A stretch of 64,000 bases of DNA from contig NZ_CP054021.1 of NCBI RefSeq assembly GCF_005862305.2, positions 4,133,501 through 4,197,500 on the forward strand, written 5' to 3'. How positions within the stretch are numbered: the stretch's first letter is position 1; every line of letters begins with the position of its first letter. Shown piece after piece: positions 1 through 9,374 of the stretch. The stretch is from Rhizobium indicum. Lineage in GTDB: Bacteria > Pseudomonadota > Alphaproteobacteria > Rhizobiales > Rhizobiaceae. Below the pieces are notes generated by a model that saw only the letters and a program-made list of their open reading frames with translations, was not told the DNA's origin and did no database searches. The position numbers and the translations under genes were made by a program.

Positions 1-327
1 CGCGGCAAGCGTCGCATCCATCAGAAGCCCAATATGGGCGAGGTGAAGCATTGCCGCTGGTGGCTCAATCTGGAGATGGCACTGATCAAGCCGAAGCTCA
101 TCGTTGCGATGGGGGCGACGGCGCTCGCGGCGCTGACCGATACGAAACAGCGGCTTCAGGATGTCAGGGGGAAAGCGATCGCGATCGATGAGGAGCGAAC
201 GCTCTTCGTGACGGTGCATCCATCCTATCTGCTGCGTATTCCCGATGAGCGGCTGAGAGCGGAGGAACTGGCACGATTTCGCGAAGATATGCTGATGGTT
301 CAGCGCCTTATGGTGGCCGCTGCATAA
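1..327 (+). CDS. UdgX-type uracil-DNA glycosylase, C-terminal part (5' end outside window)
   Basis: The frame is open from the first base and reads RGKRRIHQKP before the first internal ATG at 34, so the gene starts upstream of the window. KRRIH (bases 7-21) is the signature loop of UdgX, the class of family 4-like uracil-DNA glycosylases that becomes covalently linked to the abasic site through the histidine of this loop. Downstream, the segment VAMGATALAALT and the motif VHPSYLLR (about bases 214-237) are the usual C-terminal motifs of the superfamily. The protein excises uracil from DNA in the cytoplasm. In many rhizobia UdgX is fused to an N-terminal DUF4130 domain; that part cannot be seen here. 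It converges with carB across a perfect hairpin. Confidence 0.85.
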   Translation, partial: RGKRRIHQKPNMGEVKHCRWWLNLEMALIKPKLIVAMGATALAALTDTKQRLQDVRGKAIAIDEERTLFVTVHPSYLLRIPDERLRAEELARFREDMLMVQRLMVAAA

Positions 328-370
328 ACTGATTCAGAAGCCTCCGGTGGTGCCCCAATGCCAAGGCTGG

Positions 371-395
371 CGCCATCGCTCATCGAGCGATGGCG
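371..395. terminator. Hairpin between convergent udgX-like gene and carB
   Basis: Perfect 10-bp inverted repeat: CGCCATCGCT (371-380), loop CATCG, AGCGATGGCG (386-395). It lies in the 77-base gap between two convergent genes, so a shared terminator role is likely. No T-run follows on either strand, so any termination would be of a weak or Rho-assisted type. Confidence 0.5.
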
Positions 396-404
396 TTCCG
401 TATC

Positions 405-3400
405 TCAGGCGAAATAGCTCTGCAGCGGCCGCACTTCCAGATTGCCGGCCTTCAGCGCCTTGATTGCCTGGGCGGCGGCTTCGGCGCCTGCCATCGTCGT
501 GTAATAGGGCACCTTCTGCATCAGCGTCGCACGGCGCAGCGACTTGGAGTCGGAGATCGCCTTGTTGCCATCGGTGGTGTTGATGACGAGCTGGACCTGG
601 CGGTTGCGGATCGCGTCCTCGATGTGCGGACGGCCTTCCAGCACCTTGTTGATCTTGGTGGCGGTGATACCGTTTTCGGCGAGGAAGCGGGCGGTGCCGC
701 CGGTCGCCAGCACTTTGAAGCCCTGTTCGACGAGGATGCTGATCGCCGGCAGCACGCGCGGCTTGTCGGCGTCGCGGACGGAGACGAAGACCGTGCCGTC
801 ACGCGGCAGCTCGACGCCGGCGCCGAGTTGCGACTTGGCGAAGGCCAGTGCAAAATCGGTATCGAGGCCGATGACTTCACCGGTCGAGCGCATTTCCGGG
901 CCGAGCAGCGTGTCGACGCCGGGGAAACGGGCGAAGGGGAAGACGGCTTCCTTGACAGCGATGTGCTTCAGCTTGCGCGGATCGGGCTTTTCGCCGTAGG
1001 CGGCGAAGGTCGCATCGAGTTTTTCGCCGGCCATGACGCGGGCGGCGATCTTGGCGATCGGCGCGCCGATGGTCTTGGCGACGAAGGGCACGGTTCGCGA
1101 GGCGCGCGGATTGACTTCGAGAACGTAGACGGTGCCGTCCTTGATGGCGAACTGGACGTTCATCAGGCCGCCGACATTGAGCGCCTTGGCCATGGCTTTC
1201 GCCTGGCGTTCCAGCTCGTCGAGCATCTCGTTGGAGAGCGTGCGCGGCGGCAGCGAGCAGGCGCTGTCGCCGGAATGGATGCCGGCTTCCTCGATATGCT
1301 CCATGATGCCGGCGACATAGACGTCGGTGCCGTCCGAGAGGCAGTCGACGTCGACTTCGATGGCGTGGCTGAGATAGCTGTCGAAGAGCAGCGGGTTCTT
1401 GCCGAGCAGAGTGTTGATCTGGCCGGTCTTGTCGTTGGGATAGCGCTGCTTGATATCCTCAGGCACCAGTTCAGGCACGGTATCGAGCAGGTAGCTCTGC
1501 AGCTGGCCTTCCGAATGCAGGATCTGCATGGCGCGGCCGCCAAGCACGTAAGAGGGACGCACGACCAGCGGGAAGCCGATTTCGGTGGCGACCATGCGGG
1601 CCTGCTCGACCGAATAAGCAATGCCGTTGTTCGGCTGGTTGAGGTCGAGCTTCATCAGGAGCTTCTGGAAGCGGTCGCGGTCCTCGGCAAGGTCGATCAT
1701 ATCGGGCGCGGTGCCGAGGATCGGGATGCCGTTCTTTTCCAGCGCCTCGGCAAGCTTCAGCGGCGTCTGGCCGCCGAACTGGACGATGACGCCGACGACT
1801 TCACCTCTTTCCTGTTCTGCCCGCAGGATCTCGATCACGTCCTCGGCCGTCAGCGGCTCGAAATAGAGGCGGTCCGACGTGTCGTAGTCGGTCGAGACTG
1901 TTTCCGGGTTGCAGTTGATCATGATCGCCTCATAACCCGCATCCTTCAGCGCGAAGGCGGCGTGGCAGCAGCAATAGTCGAACTCGATGCCCTGGCCGAT
2001 ACGGTTCGGGCCACCGCCAAGGATGACAACCTTCTTGCGGTCGGACACTTCAGCCTCGGAGCGGGCGGCGCCGACGAAAGGCGTCTCATAGGTGGAATAC
2101 ATATAGGCGGTCGGCGAGGCGAACTCGGCCGCACAGGTATCGATGCGCTTGAAGACAGGGCGGACGTTCAGCTTGTTACGGAATTCGGCGACTTCCTTCG
2201 GGCGCTTGCCGGTCAGCGTCGCCAGGCGCGCGTCGGAAAAGCCCATGGCCTTCAGCATGCGCAGGTTGGCGGCATCATCAGGCAGACCGTGCTCGCGGAT
2301 CCGGGCTTCCATCTCGACGATATTCTTGAGCTCGGCGATGAACCAGGGATCGATCTTGCAGCCTTCGTGGACTTCGGCTTCGCTCATGCCCTGGCGCAGC
2401 GCCTGGGCGACCATGCGCAGGCGATCGGGCGTCGGCGTGCCGATTGCGGCGCGGATGGCGTTCTGGCTGGATTCGCCTTCTTCAAAGCCGGGGATCTCGA
2501 TCTCGTCGAGTCCGGTCAGACCGGTTTCGAGGCCGCGCAGCGCCTTCTGCAGCGATTCGGCGAAGGTGCGGCCGATCGCCATGACTTCACCGACCGATTT
2601 CATAGCGGTGGTCAGAACAGGCGAGGCGCCGGGGAATTTCTCGAAGGCGAAACGCGGGATCTTGGTGACGACGTAGTCGATCGACGGTTCGAAGGAGGCA
2701 GGCGTTGCGCCGCCGGTGATGTCGTTATCCAGCTCGTCGAGCGTATAGCCGATCGCGAGCTTGGCGGCGATCTTGGCGATCGGGAAGCCGGTGGCCTTGG
2801 AGGCGAGCGCCGACGAGCGCGAGACGCGCGGGTTCATTTCGATGACGACGAGACGGCCGTCTTTCGGATTGACGGCGAACTGGACGTTCGAGCCGCCGGT
2901 CTCGACCCCGATCTCGCGCAGCACCGCGATCGAGGCGTTGCGCATGATCTGGTATTCCTTGTCCGTCAGCGTCAGGGCCGGGGCGACGGTGATCGAATCG
3001 CCGGTATGGACGCCCATCGGGTCGATGTTTTCGATCGAGCAGATGATGATGCAGTTGTCCGCCTTGTCGCGGACGACCTCCATTTCATATTCCTTCCAGC
3101 CGAGCACCGATTCCTCGACCAGCACTTCGGTGGTCGGCGAGGCATCGAGGCCGCCGCCGACGATCTCGAAGAATTCCGAACGGTTGTAGGCGATGCCGCC
3201 GCCGGTGCCGCCGAGCGTGAAGGAGGGACGGATGATCGCGGGAAGGCCGACATGGTCGATCGCCTGGGCGGCAATCGCCATGGCATGGCTCATATAACGC
3301 TGCTTGCGGTCGCTCTCGCCGAGGTTCCACTGGTTTTCCAGCTCGTCCAGCGCCTTGTCGAGGTCGGATCCCGAGAGGCTATCACGCAGCTTGACGCGCT

Positions 3401-3893
3401 CGGCCTCGTGCGTCTTGCGGTCGAGGTCCTTGATGTCGGTGGCGTTCGCCAGCATCGAGCGCGGAGTTTCCAGCCCAATGCGGGCCATCGCCTCGCGAAA
3501 CAGAGCGCGGTCCTCGGCCATGTCGATGGCGGCGGGCTTGGCGCCGATCATCTCCACATTGTAGCGGTCGAGCACGCCCATGCGCTTCAGCGAAAGCGCG
3601 GTGTTCAGCGCCGTCTGACCGCCCATGGTCGGCAGCAGCGCATCCGGGCGTTCCTTGGCGATGATCTTGGCGACAACCTCGGGGGTGATCGGCTCGACAT
3701 AGGTGGCGTCGGCAAGGCCCGGATCGGTCATGATCGTCGCCGGGTTGGAGTTGACGAGGATGACGCGGTAGCCTTCCTCCTTCAGCGCCTTGCAGGCCTG
3801 GGTGCCGGAATAGTCGAACTCGCAAGCCTGGCCGATAACGATCGGTCCCGCGCCGATGATAAGGATCGATTTGATGTCTTGGCGCTTCGGCAT
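405..3893 (-). CDS. carB: Carbamoyl-phosphate synthase large subunit
   Basis: 1162 residues. It makes carbamoyl phosphate from bicarbonate, ATP and ammonia delivered by CarA, feeding pyrimidine and arginine synthesis in the cytoplasm. Two ATP-grasp halves are visible. The first begins [20 protein letters not shown] and carries [16 protein letters not shown] near residue 225. The second begins [20 protein letters not shown] and carries [13 protein letters not shown]-terminal MGS-like allosteric domain contains [16 protein letters not shown]. The protein is about 90 residues longer than the E. coli enzyme. Most of the excess is a charged insertion at about residues 155-205 of the first ATP-grasp, plus a shorter one in the second half after the RPSYVLGG motif. 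carA lies 7.3 kb away on the same strand, so the two subunits are not in one simple operon. Confidence 0.98.
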   Translation of the reverse strand: MPKRQDIKSILIIGAGPIVIGQACEFDYSGTQACKALKEEGYRVILVNSNPATIMTDPGLADATYVEPITPEVVAKIIAKERPDALLPTMGGQTALNTALSLKRMGVLDRYNVEMIGAKPAAIDMAEDRALFREAMARIGLETPRSMLANATDIKDLDRKTHEAERVKLRDSLSGSDLDKALDELENQWNLGESDRKQRYMSHAMAIAAQAIDHVGLPAIIRPSFTLGGTGGGIAYNRSEFFEIVGGGLDASPTTEVLVEESVLGWKEYEMEVVRDKADNCIIICSIENIDPMGVHTGDSITVAPALTLTDKEYQIMRNASIAVLREIGVETGGSNVQFAVNPKDGRLVVIEMNPRVSRSSALASKATGFPIAKIAAKLAIGYTLDELDNDITGGATPASFEPSIDYVVTKIPRFAFEKFPGASPVLTTAMKSVGEVMAIGRTFAESLQKALRGLETGLTGLDEIEIPGFEEGESSQNAIRAAIGTPTPDRLRMVAQALRQGMSEAEVHEGCKIDPWFIAELKNIVEMEARIREHGLPDDAANLRMLKAMGFSDARLATLTGKRPKEVAEFRNKLNVRPVFKRIDTCAAEFASPTAYMYSTYETPFVGAARSEAEVSDRKKVVILGGGPNRIGQGIEFDYCCCHAAFALKDAGYEAIMINCNPETVSTDYDTSDRLYFEPLTAEDVIEILRAEQERGEVVGVIVQFGGQTPLKLAEALEKNGIPILGTAPDMIDLAEDRDRFQKLLMKLDLNQPNNGIAYSVEQARMVATEIGFPLVVRPSYVLGGRAMQILHSEGQLQSYLLDTVPELVPEDIKQRYPNDKTGQINTLLGKNPLLFDSYLSHAIEVDVDCLSDGTDVYVAGIMEHIEEAGIHSGDSACSLPPRTLSNEMLDELERQAKAMAKALNVGGLMNVQFAIKDGTVYVLEVNPRASRTVPFVAKTIGAPIAKIAARVMAGEKLDATFAAYGEKPDPRKLKHIAVKEAVFPFARFPGVDTLLGPEMRSTGEVIGLDTDFALAFAKSQLGAGVELPRDGTVFVSVRDADKPRVLPAISILVEQGFKVLATGGTARFLAENGITATKINKVLEGRPHIEDAIRNRQVQLVINTTDGNKAISDSKSLRRATLMQKVPYYTTMAGAEAAAQAIKALKAGNLEVRPLQSYFA

Positions 3894-4159
3894 GGGTGCT
3901 TCCGTTTTCTGGCTGCGCAGAAAGCCGGCCAGGGTGGGAGATCACCGGGTCGGGTCGCGCATGCTGGGTCTTTTCAGGCTAGAAGCGGCTTATAGGCAAA
4001 TGTATTTGCAAACGGAACCCCATAAATCGCGGAATCGACAGGAATCCAACACGCGAAAGACTATTTCCCATCAGGCACGACCGCCACCCCGATTTCGCTG
4101 TCGCCCTGCTTCCGGAAGAGCGAAAGCGGGAGTCCCGTCAAGCGCTTGGTGCCTCTTCT

Positions 4160-4936
4160 TTACGTGAAGCGGTGGCGCACATCCTCGGCATAGCTGCGGC
4201 TGACCGGTATTGCCGTGCCGTCGCGGGTAAGGATCAGCAGCCTGCCATTGTCGCGTTTCAAGCTTTCGACATGGGCGTCGGCCACCCAGTGCGAGCGATG
4301 GACGCGAAGGCCCGGCGTCGCGGCGGTTTCCTTCAGCGCATCGGCGAAACGCAAGAGCACCAGTTCGCGCCCGCGGCTGGTCACCACCTCGGTATAGTGA
4401 TCCTGGACGGAAAGGCGCAGCAGCGAGCCACGATTCTCAGTCTTCAGCCGGTCGAGGATCGAGGCTGCGGGGCTGGTTTCCGTAGGTGCTGCGGCTTCGG
4501 CTATTTTCTGGCTCATCGCCATGTAGGTCAAAAGGCAGAAGAGGGCGCAGAGCGGCACCGCAAAAAGCGCGCGCTGCAGGCCGCTTTCCAGCGTGGTCGC
4601 TTCGCCGGTGAAGACATAGTCGACGAGGCCGATGGCAAAACCGATCGGCAGGGCGGCTATGAGCGAGCCCGCCATCATGCGGGCGAACATCGAAACGATC
4701 ACTCCCTGCAGCAGTCTTTCGGCTGCGACTGCGCAGAGAATGGCGATCGTCCAGGCAATGGCATGCAGGCTCAGCCAGTAGGCGAGGCGTTCGCCGAAGG
4801 CCATGCTTTCCATCGTGCCGTAGGGACCGGTGAAGGCAAAGAGCAGGACGATCGCGGCAAAGGTTCCCCAGAAGCGCCGGGAGTGGAGAAAGACCTGCAA
4901 TTCGCGAAGCGTGGATTGCAAGAAGAGGTAAATCAC
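4160..4936 (-). CDS. Membrane-anchored LytTR-family transcriptional regulator
   Basis: 258 residues from a GTG start at 4936, preceded by an AGGAAAA-type ribosome site. The first ~145 residues hold about four hydrophobic segments (for example FWGTFAAIVLLFAF and ALFAVPLCALFCLLTYMA). After a short linker, residues ~160-258 form a LytTR DNA-binding domain: LLRLSVQDHYTEVVTSRG, then LRVHRSHWVADAHVESL, then the C-terminal IPVSRSYAEDVR. No response-regulator receiver domain is present, so the signal probably comes through the membrane part. It is divergent from the DUF2306 gene with about 77 bases between starts; LytTR/DUF2306 pairs suggest the regulator controls its membrane neighbour (inference). 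Confidence 0.88.
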   Translation of the reverse strand: MIYLFLQSTLRELQVFLHSRRFWGTFAAIVLLFAFTGPYGTMESMAFGERLAYWLSLHAIAWTIAILCAVAAERLLQGVIVSMFARMMAGSLIAALPIGFAIGLVDYVFTGEATTLESGLQRALFAVPLCALFCLLTYMAMSQKIAEAAAPTETSPAASILDRLKTENRGSLLRLSVQDHYTEVVTSRGRELVLLRFADALKETAATPGLRVHRSHWVADAHVESLKRDNGRLLILTRDGTAIPVSRSYAEDVRHRFT

Positions 4937-5013
4937 GAAGTTTTCCTGCCGTTTGCGCGGTTCGGATTGAGGCGGATGAAGTCTTGGCGGAAAGAAGGAC
5001 CGAATTCAACCGG

Positions 5014-5514
5014 ATGTCGCTGATGACCCTCGAACCGCTCCTCGGCGCCCCGCTCGCCGTTCAGATCCATGTCACTGCTGTTACGCCGGCGGCACTTCTC
5101 GGCGCCTATATCCTGCTGCGCCCCAAGGGCACGCCGCTGCACCGTCTGCTCGGCAGGATCTGGATGGCGCTGATGGTTGTCACGGCGGTATCGAGCTTCT
5201 TCATTCACGAACTCGATCTCTTCTATGGGTTCAGCCCGATCCATCTCCTGTCGATTGCAACGTTGTTCGGCAGCTGGAATGCGATCGCGGCGGCTCGCCG
5301 CGGCGATATCCGTCTGCATAAGCGCATCGTCGCCGGCCTTTATTTCGGCGGCATCGTGCTTGCCGGCCTGTTCACTTTCCTGCCCGGCCGGATCATCCAT
5401 GCGGTCGTCTTCACCGGCGCGGAACGGCCGGCTGTCCTTGCTGCGGCGGTGATCGGCTCGATCCTGATCGCAATCGTGCTGCGTCGCCGACGCGGGCGCC
5501 TGATTGCTCGATGA
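5014..5514 (+). CDS. DUF2306-like integral membrane protein
   Basis: About 166 residues from the ATG at 5014, which follows AAGGAC; a TTG at 4984 would extend the frame by ten residues without gain. Four to five hydrophobic helices are visible, with the family-typical opening HVTAVTPAALLGAYIL and LHRLLGRIWM, and a His/Tyr-rich loop FFIHELDLFYGFSPIHLLS. The C-terminus is arginine-rich (RRRRGRLIAR), consistent with a cytoplasmic tail. The biochemical function of DUF2306 proteins is not established. It is transcribed divergently from the LytTR regulator, its likely controller. Confidence 0.8.
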   Translation: MSLMTLEPLLGAPLAVQIHVTAVTPAALLGAYILLRPKGTPLHRLLGRIWMALMVVTAVSSFFIHELDLFYGFSPIHLLSIATLFGSWNAIAAARRGDIRLHKRIVAGLYFGGIVLAGLFTFLPGRIIHAVVFTGAERPAVLAAAVIGSILIAIVLRRRRGRLIAR

Positions 5515-5591
5515 AGTCGCTGGAATTCCGGCCGCCGACGGATATATAGATTCCTTGAGTGCAAGCACAGGCATTGCCGGGGAGAGCGAAG

Positions 5592-6512
5592 ATGGAATGG
5601 AGAGGCCGGCGTCAGTCCGACAATATCGAGGATCGCCGTGGCGGTCCGACCGGCGGCGGTTTCGGCCGCGGCGGTGGCTTCAACTTTCCTTCCGGCGGCG
5701 GCGTTCGCCGCGCCGGCGGCGGCCTCAGCATCGGCACGATCATCTTCCTCGTCGTCATCTATTTCATCTTCAAGATGATGGGCATCGATCTGCTGCAGAT
5801 GCTCGAGACCGGCGGCACGACGAGTGGCCCGGGCTACGAGCAGAGCCAGTCCGGCGGAACACGCGCGCCCGCCAATGACGAGATGACCGCCTTCATGCGC
5901 ACCGTTCTTGCTGAGACCGAGGATACCTGGCAGGGCATCTTCCAGGCGCAGGGCCAAAATTACGAGGAGCCGCGCCTCGTGCTGTTCTCGGGCTCGACGG
6001 CATCGGCCTGCGGCTCCGCATCATCTGCAACAGGTCCTTTCTACTGCCCCGGTGACCACAAGCTCTATCTCGATACCGAATTCTTCCAGGAGCTTTCCGA
6101 CCGCTTTGGCGCGTCGGGCGATTTCGCCGAAGCCTATGTCGTTGCCCATGAGGTCGGTCATCACGTGCAGAACCTGCTCGGCATCCTGCCGAAGTTCAAC
6201 CAGGCCCGCCAGCGCATGAGCGAAGCCGACGCCAACAAGATGTCGGTGCGCGTCGAGCTGCAGGCCGATTGCTTTGCGGGCATCTGGGGCAAATATACCC
6301 AGCAGAAGGGCCTGCTCGAGTCAGGCGATCTGGAGGAAGCGCTGAACGCAGCCCAGCAGATCGGCGACGATTCGCTGCAGAAGCGGTCACAGGGTTACGT
6401 CGTGCCGGAAAGCTTCAACCACGGTACCTCGGAGCAGCGGGTCAAATGGTTCAAGCGCGGCTTCGACAGCGGCCAGCTGTCGGCCTGCGATACCTTCTCA
6501 GGACCGGTTTGA
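5592..6512 (+). CDS. YpfJ-type neutral zinc metallopeptidase
   Basis: 306 residues. I chose the ATG at 5592 because GGAGAGCGAAG precedes it and MEWRGRRQSDN is the usual family start; a GTG at 5559 is less likely. A Gly/Arg-rich N-terminus is followed by one membrane segment (LSIGTIIFLVVIYFIFKMMG, about residues 50-70). The outer domain contains the zinc motif HEVGHH within VVAHEVGHHVQNLLG, and a downstream acidic residue in ELQADCFAGIWG completes the expected zincin site. This is the signature of the putative neutral zinc metallopeptidase family (PF04228), whose substrates are unknown. The gene ends 57 bases from the convergent aldo/keto reductase. Confidence 0.92.
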   Translation: MEWRGRRQSDNIEDRRGGPTGGGFGRGGGFNFPSGGGVRRAGGGLSIGTIIFLVVIYFIFKMMGIDLLQMLETGGTTSGPGYEQSQSGGTRAPANDEMTAFMRTVLAETEDTWQGIFQAQGQNYEEPRLVLFSGSTASACGSASSATGPFYCPGDHKLYLDTEFFQELSDRFGASGDFAEAYVVAHEVGHHVQNLLGILPKFNQARQRMSEADANKMSVRVELQADCFAGIWGKYTQQKGLLESGDLEEALNAAQQIGDDSLQKRSQGYVVPESFNHGTSEQRVKWFKRGFDSGQLSACDTFSGPV

Positions 6513-7562
6513 AGAGAGATGAAGGGGCGCATGGCACGAAGCACATCGCAGCCCCTTCCACTCCTTGCTTACTTCTCGCTGTCCATATGCTGCAGCATAT
6601 GCTCGGGATAACGCCCACCCGCCGCCGCGTCTTTCGGCACGGCGCGTTCGATGACGGCGAAGTCTTCCGGTGACAGGTCGACGGCGCGTGAGCCGAGCGC
6701 TTCCAAGTCGGTCGCGGCGGCGAGCGCCGATGATCGGGACGATGTCCTTGCCCTTGGCGGCGACCCAGGCGATGGCGATCTGGGCGACCGAGACGCTCTT
6801 TGCCTTGGCAATCTCGCGCAGCTTCTCCACCAGAGCGAGGTTCTGCTCGATATTGCCTTCCTGGAAGCGCGGGCTGTAGGCGCGGAAATCGCCGGCCGTT
6901 CCGCCCTGACCCTTCTGCCAGTGGCCGCTGATCAGGCCGGGCGAGAGCACGCCGTATGCGGTGATCGAAATGCCGAGTTCACGTGTCGTCGGCAGGATCT
7001 TCTCCTCGATGCCGCGCGAGATCAGCGAATATTCGATCTGCAGGTCGACGATTGGGGCCACAGTGGCGGCGCGGCGGATCGTGTCGGCGCCGACTTCCGA
7101 CAGGCCGATATGCTTGACATAACCCGCCTTGACCATGTCGGCGATGGCGCCGACCGTGTCCTCGATCGGCACGTTCGGATCGAGGCGGGCGGGACGGTAG
7201 ATGTCGATGTAGTCGACGCCGAGGCGCTGCAGCGTATAGCTGAGGAAGTTCTTCACCGCGACCGGGCGGGCGTCGATGCCGCTCCAGCCGCCGACGGGAT
7301 CGCGCAGGCCGCCGAACTTGACGCTGATGACGGCGTCTTGGCGCCTGCGACCCTTCAATGCCTCGCCGATCAGCATTTCGTTATGGCCCATGCCGTAGAA
7401 ATCGCCGGTGTCGAGCAGGTTGATGCCGGCATCGAGCGCGGCATGGATCGTCGCGATGCTTTCTGCGCGATCGGAGGGGCCGTACATGCCCGACATGCCC
7501 ATGCAGCCGAGGCCGATGGCCGAGACATCGGGTCCGGTCTTTCCCAAACGATAGGTCTGCAT
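6498..7562 (-). CDS. Aldo/keto reductase with a C-terminal frameshift
   Basis: NADPH-dependent oxidoreductase of the AKR superfamily, read from the ATG at 7562 (MQTYRLGKTG), which has GGAG six bases upstream; an ATG at 7574 adds four residues. The TIM-barrel signatures are clear: SAIGLGCMGMSGMYG, DTGDFYGMGHNEMLIGEAL with the catalytic Tyr, and the Lys in ISVKFGG. The usual catalytic His region reads YRPARLDP, a known variant subgroup. After VPIIGARRRDRL the open frame turns into an Arg-rich, non-homologous tail that ends at 6498. The expected continuation (EALGSRAVDLSPEDF to EHMLQHMDSEK) lies in another frame and ends at 6569. One extra base in the CC at 6703-6704 explains this, so the gene is either damaged or carries a sequence error. 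Confidence 0.85.
   Translation of the reverse strand: MQTYRLGKTGPDVSAIGLGCMGMSGMYGPSDRAESIATIHAALDAGINLLDTGDFYGMGHNEMLIGEALKGRRRQDAVISVKFGGLRDPVGGWSGIDARPVAVKNFLSYTLQRLGVDYIDIYRPARLDPNVPIEDTVGAIADMVKAGYVKHIGLSEVGADTIRRAATVAPIVDLQIEYSLISRGIEEKILPTTRELGISITAYGVLSPGLISGHWQKGQGGTAGDFRAYSPRFQEGNIEQNLALVEKLREIAKAKSVSVAQIAIAWVAAKGKDIVPIIGARRRDRLGSARLTRRRPVTGRLRRHRTRRAERRGGGWALSRAYAAAYGQREVSKEWKGLRCASCHAPLHLSSNRS
6521..6558. terminator. Hairpin between ypfJ-like gene and aldo/keto reductase
   Basis: GAAGGGGC (6521-6528) pairs with GCCCCTTC (6551-6558) across a 22-base loop that itself contains short self-complementary stretches. The position between two convergent genes suggests a bidirectional terminator. 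There is no clear poly-T tract. Confidence 0.4.
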
Positions 7563-7987
7563 TGTTTTCTCCATCAGTTTGCGCCGCGCGATCGGACATC
7601 CGCGCCGGGCGTCGTCCTCGATACCGTTCTACCGCTTTCGCATTCGGGCGATAATCGGACGGCATCGAACAGGCTGTGCGGCGAAATGCACAATGACCGG
7701 TCTTCTCTTGGACCAGTCTTCTCTTGGACTGGGCTTCTCTGGTGATCTGGATGCCGTCGCGGCGATTGCAAGGGACTCTTCGCCCGGCGATCCGCTGGGC
7801 GGCTCTCGATCTCCTGAAGCTGGAACGGCAGCGCGCGCCCATCGGTTGAGGCCTCTCATAAATTTCCCGTTGAGCATTATCAAAAACTTTGAAATGTTCA
7901 CGGATTGTTTCGGTTTCTTTTCTGAGCTATGTCACTTTCTCGGCGACGAGATCGTCTTTTCAGAAGCAACCGCTGTAGAGATGCCTC
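7563..7987. other. Divergent intergenic region, aldo/keto reductase / MFS pump
   Basis: About 420 bases with no convincing gene between two divergent genes, so promoters for both should lie here. The only clear structure is a 14-base direct repeat GTCTTCTCTTGGAC at 7700-7713 and 7716-7729, with a partial third copy just after. The part near the pump is AT-richer (around 7858-7920). No regulator gene is adjacent. Confidence 0.5.
7700..7729. repeat. Short tandem direct repeat (2 x 14 bases, 16-base period)
   Basis: GTCTTCTCTTGGAC occurs at 7700-7713 and again at 7716-7729; the following bases GGGCTTCTCT resemble a decayed third unit. It lies about 260 bases upstream of the TetA-like pump and could be an operator or simply slippage. 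Confidence 0.6.
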
Positions 7988-9232
7988 ATGCTTGACCCTA
8001 AATTCGTTCGCCGCGGCCTTTTCCTGGTCTTCATCATCCTCTTCCTCGACATTATCGGTATTGCCATCATCATGCCGGTGCTGCCCGCCTATCTGGAGCA
8101 GCTGACCGGCGACAGCGTCAGCGACGCAGCGATTGACGGCGGCTGGCTGATGCTCGTCTATGCCGGCATGCAATTCCTGTTCGCGCCGCTGCTCGGAAAC
8201 CTGTCCGACCGTTTCGGCCGCCGGCCGATCCTGTTGCTTTCGGTGCTGACCTTCGCGATCGACAATTTCATCTGCGGCATCGCCACCAGCTTCTGGATGC
8301 TGTTCGTCGGCCGCGTGCTTGCTGGTATCAGTGGCGGCAGTTTCGCCACCTGCTCGGCCTATATCGCCGATATCAGCACGGAGGAGAACCGGGCGAAAAA
8401 TTTCGGGCTGATCGGCATCGCCTTCGGCGTCGGCTTCACCATCGGCCCCGTCGTTGGCGGTGTCCTCGGCGAATTCGGCCCGCGTGTGCCGTTCCTCGGC
8501 GCGGCTGCGCTGTCGCTTCTGAATTTCATCGCCGCCTGTTTCCTTTTGCCCGAGACGCTGGAGGCGAAGAACCGCCGCCGGTTCGAGTGGAAACGTGCCA
8601 ATCCGCTCGGCGCGTTGCGCCAGATGCGCCATTATCCTGGCATCGGCTGGGTCAGCCTCGTCATGTTCCTGTTTTTCCTGGCGCATGCCGTCTATCCCTC
8701 GGTCTGGTCGTTCGTCTCGACCTATCGCTACGGCTGGAGCGAGGGACAGATCGGCCTGTCGCTCGGCATTTACGGCATCGGCGCCGTGATCGTCATGGGG
8801 CTGGTTCTGCCGCGGATCGTGCCGGTGCTCGGCGAGTGGAAGACCGCTCTTCTCGGCCTGTGCTTCTCGGCCGTCGGTCTCACCGGCTATGCCTTCGCCT
8901 GGGAGGGCTGGGTCGTCTATGTCATCATCGTTGCGACTGTCATGGAAAACGTCGCCGATCCGCCGCTGCGCAGCATTGCCGCCGGCATGGTGCCGCCTTC
9001 GGCGCAGGGTGAGCTGCAGGGCGCGCTTACCAGCCTCAGCAGCGTCACCACCATCGCCGGACCGTTGATCTTCACGCAGATGTTCGGTTACTTCACGCGG
9101 CCCGAGGCGCCGGTCACTTTTGCCGGCGCGCCCTATCTTGCCGCCGCCCTGTTCATCCTGGTGGCCGCCGGCGTGTTCCTCCTGCGGGTCCGGGTCCGCG
9201 AGCCGGCTGAGGCGCTGGAAGCGGCCGGTTGA
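7988..9232 (+). CDS. TetA-like MFS efflux transporter (12 TM)
   Basis: 414 residues with about twelve hydrophobic helices. The first helix ILFLDIIGIAIIMPVLP, the loop 2-3 motif GNLSDRFGRRPILL (MFS motif A) and helix 5 with GVGFTIGPVVGGVLGEFG (motif C of drug/proton antiporters) match the TetA/TCR tetracycline-efflux group. It would export a drug or metabolite at the inner membrane using the proton gradient; the substrate cannot be told from sequence. No TetR-type repressor is adjacent, unlike mobile tet determinants, so a chromosomal housekeeping homologue is likely. Confidence 0.9.
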   Translation: MLDPKFVRRGLFLVFIILFLDIIGIAIIMPVLPAYLEQLTGDSVSDAAIDGGWLMLVYAGMQFLFAPLLGNLSDRFGRRPILLLSVLTFAIDNFICGIATSFWMLFVGRVLAGISGGSFATCSAYIADISTEENRAKNFGLIGIAFGVGFTIGPVVGGVLGEFGPRVPFLGAAALSLLNFIAACFLLPETLEAKNRRRFEWKRANPLGALRQMRHYPGIGWVSLVMFLFFLAHAVYPSVWSFVSTYRYGWSEGQIGLSLGIYGIGAVIVMGLVLPRIVPVLGEWKTALLGLCFSAVGLTGYAFAWEGWVVYVIIVATVMENVADPPLRSIAAGMVPPSAQGELQGALTSLSSVTTIAGPLIFTQMFGYFTRPEAPVTFAGAPYLAAALFILVAAGVFLLRVRVREPAEALEAAG

Positions 9233-9374
9233 TCGATCAGAAACGCTGATGCGATGATGAATTTTTCATCATCTGCCTCATTTGGGGTAGTTCTTTGCAG
9301 GGCTTTGATCTAAGCCCGGATGATATTTCGCCGCAAGCTGCGGCGACGCATATTTCAATCACAGGACTGGTGTC

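Noticed and set aside
390..3995. A 1201-residue open frame antisense to carB
   Set aside because: The carB frame is unmistakable; the antisense frame is the usual high-GC shadow with Arg/Asp/Gly-rich, non-homologous sequence.
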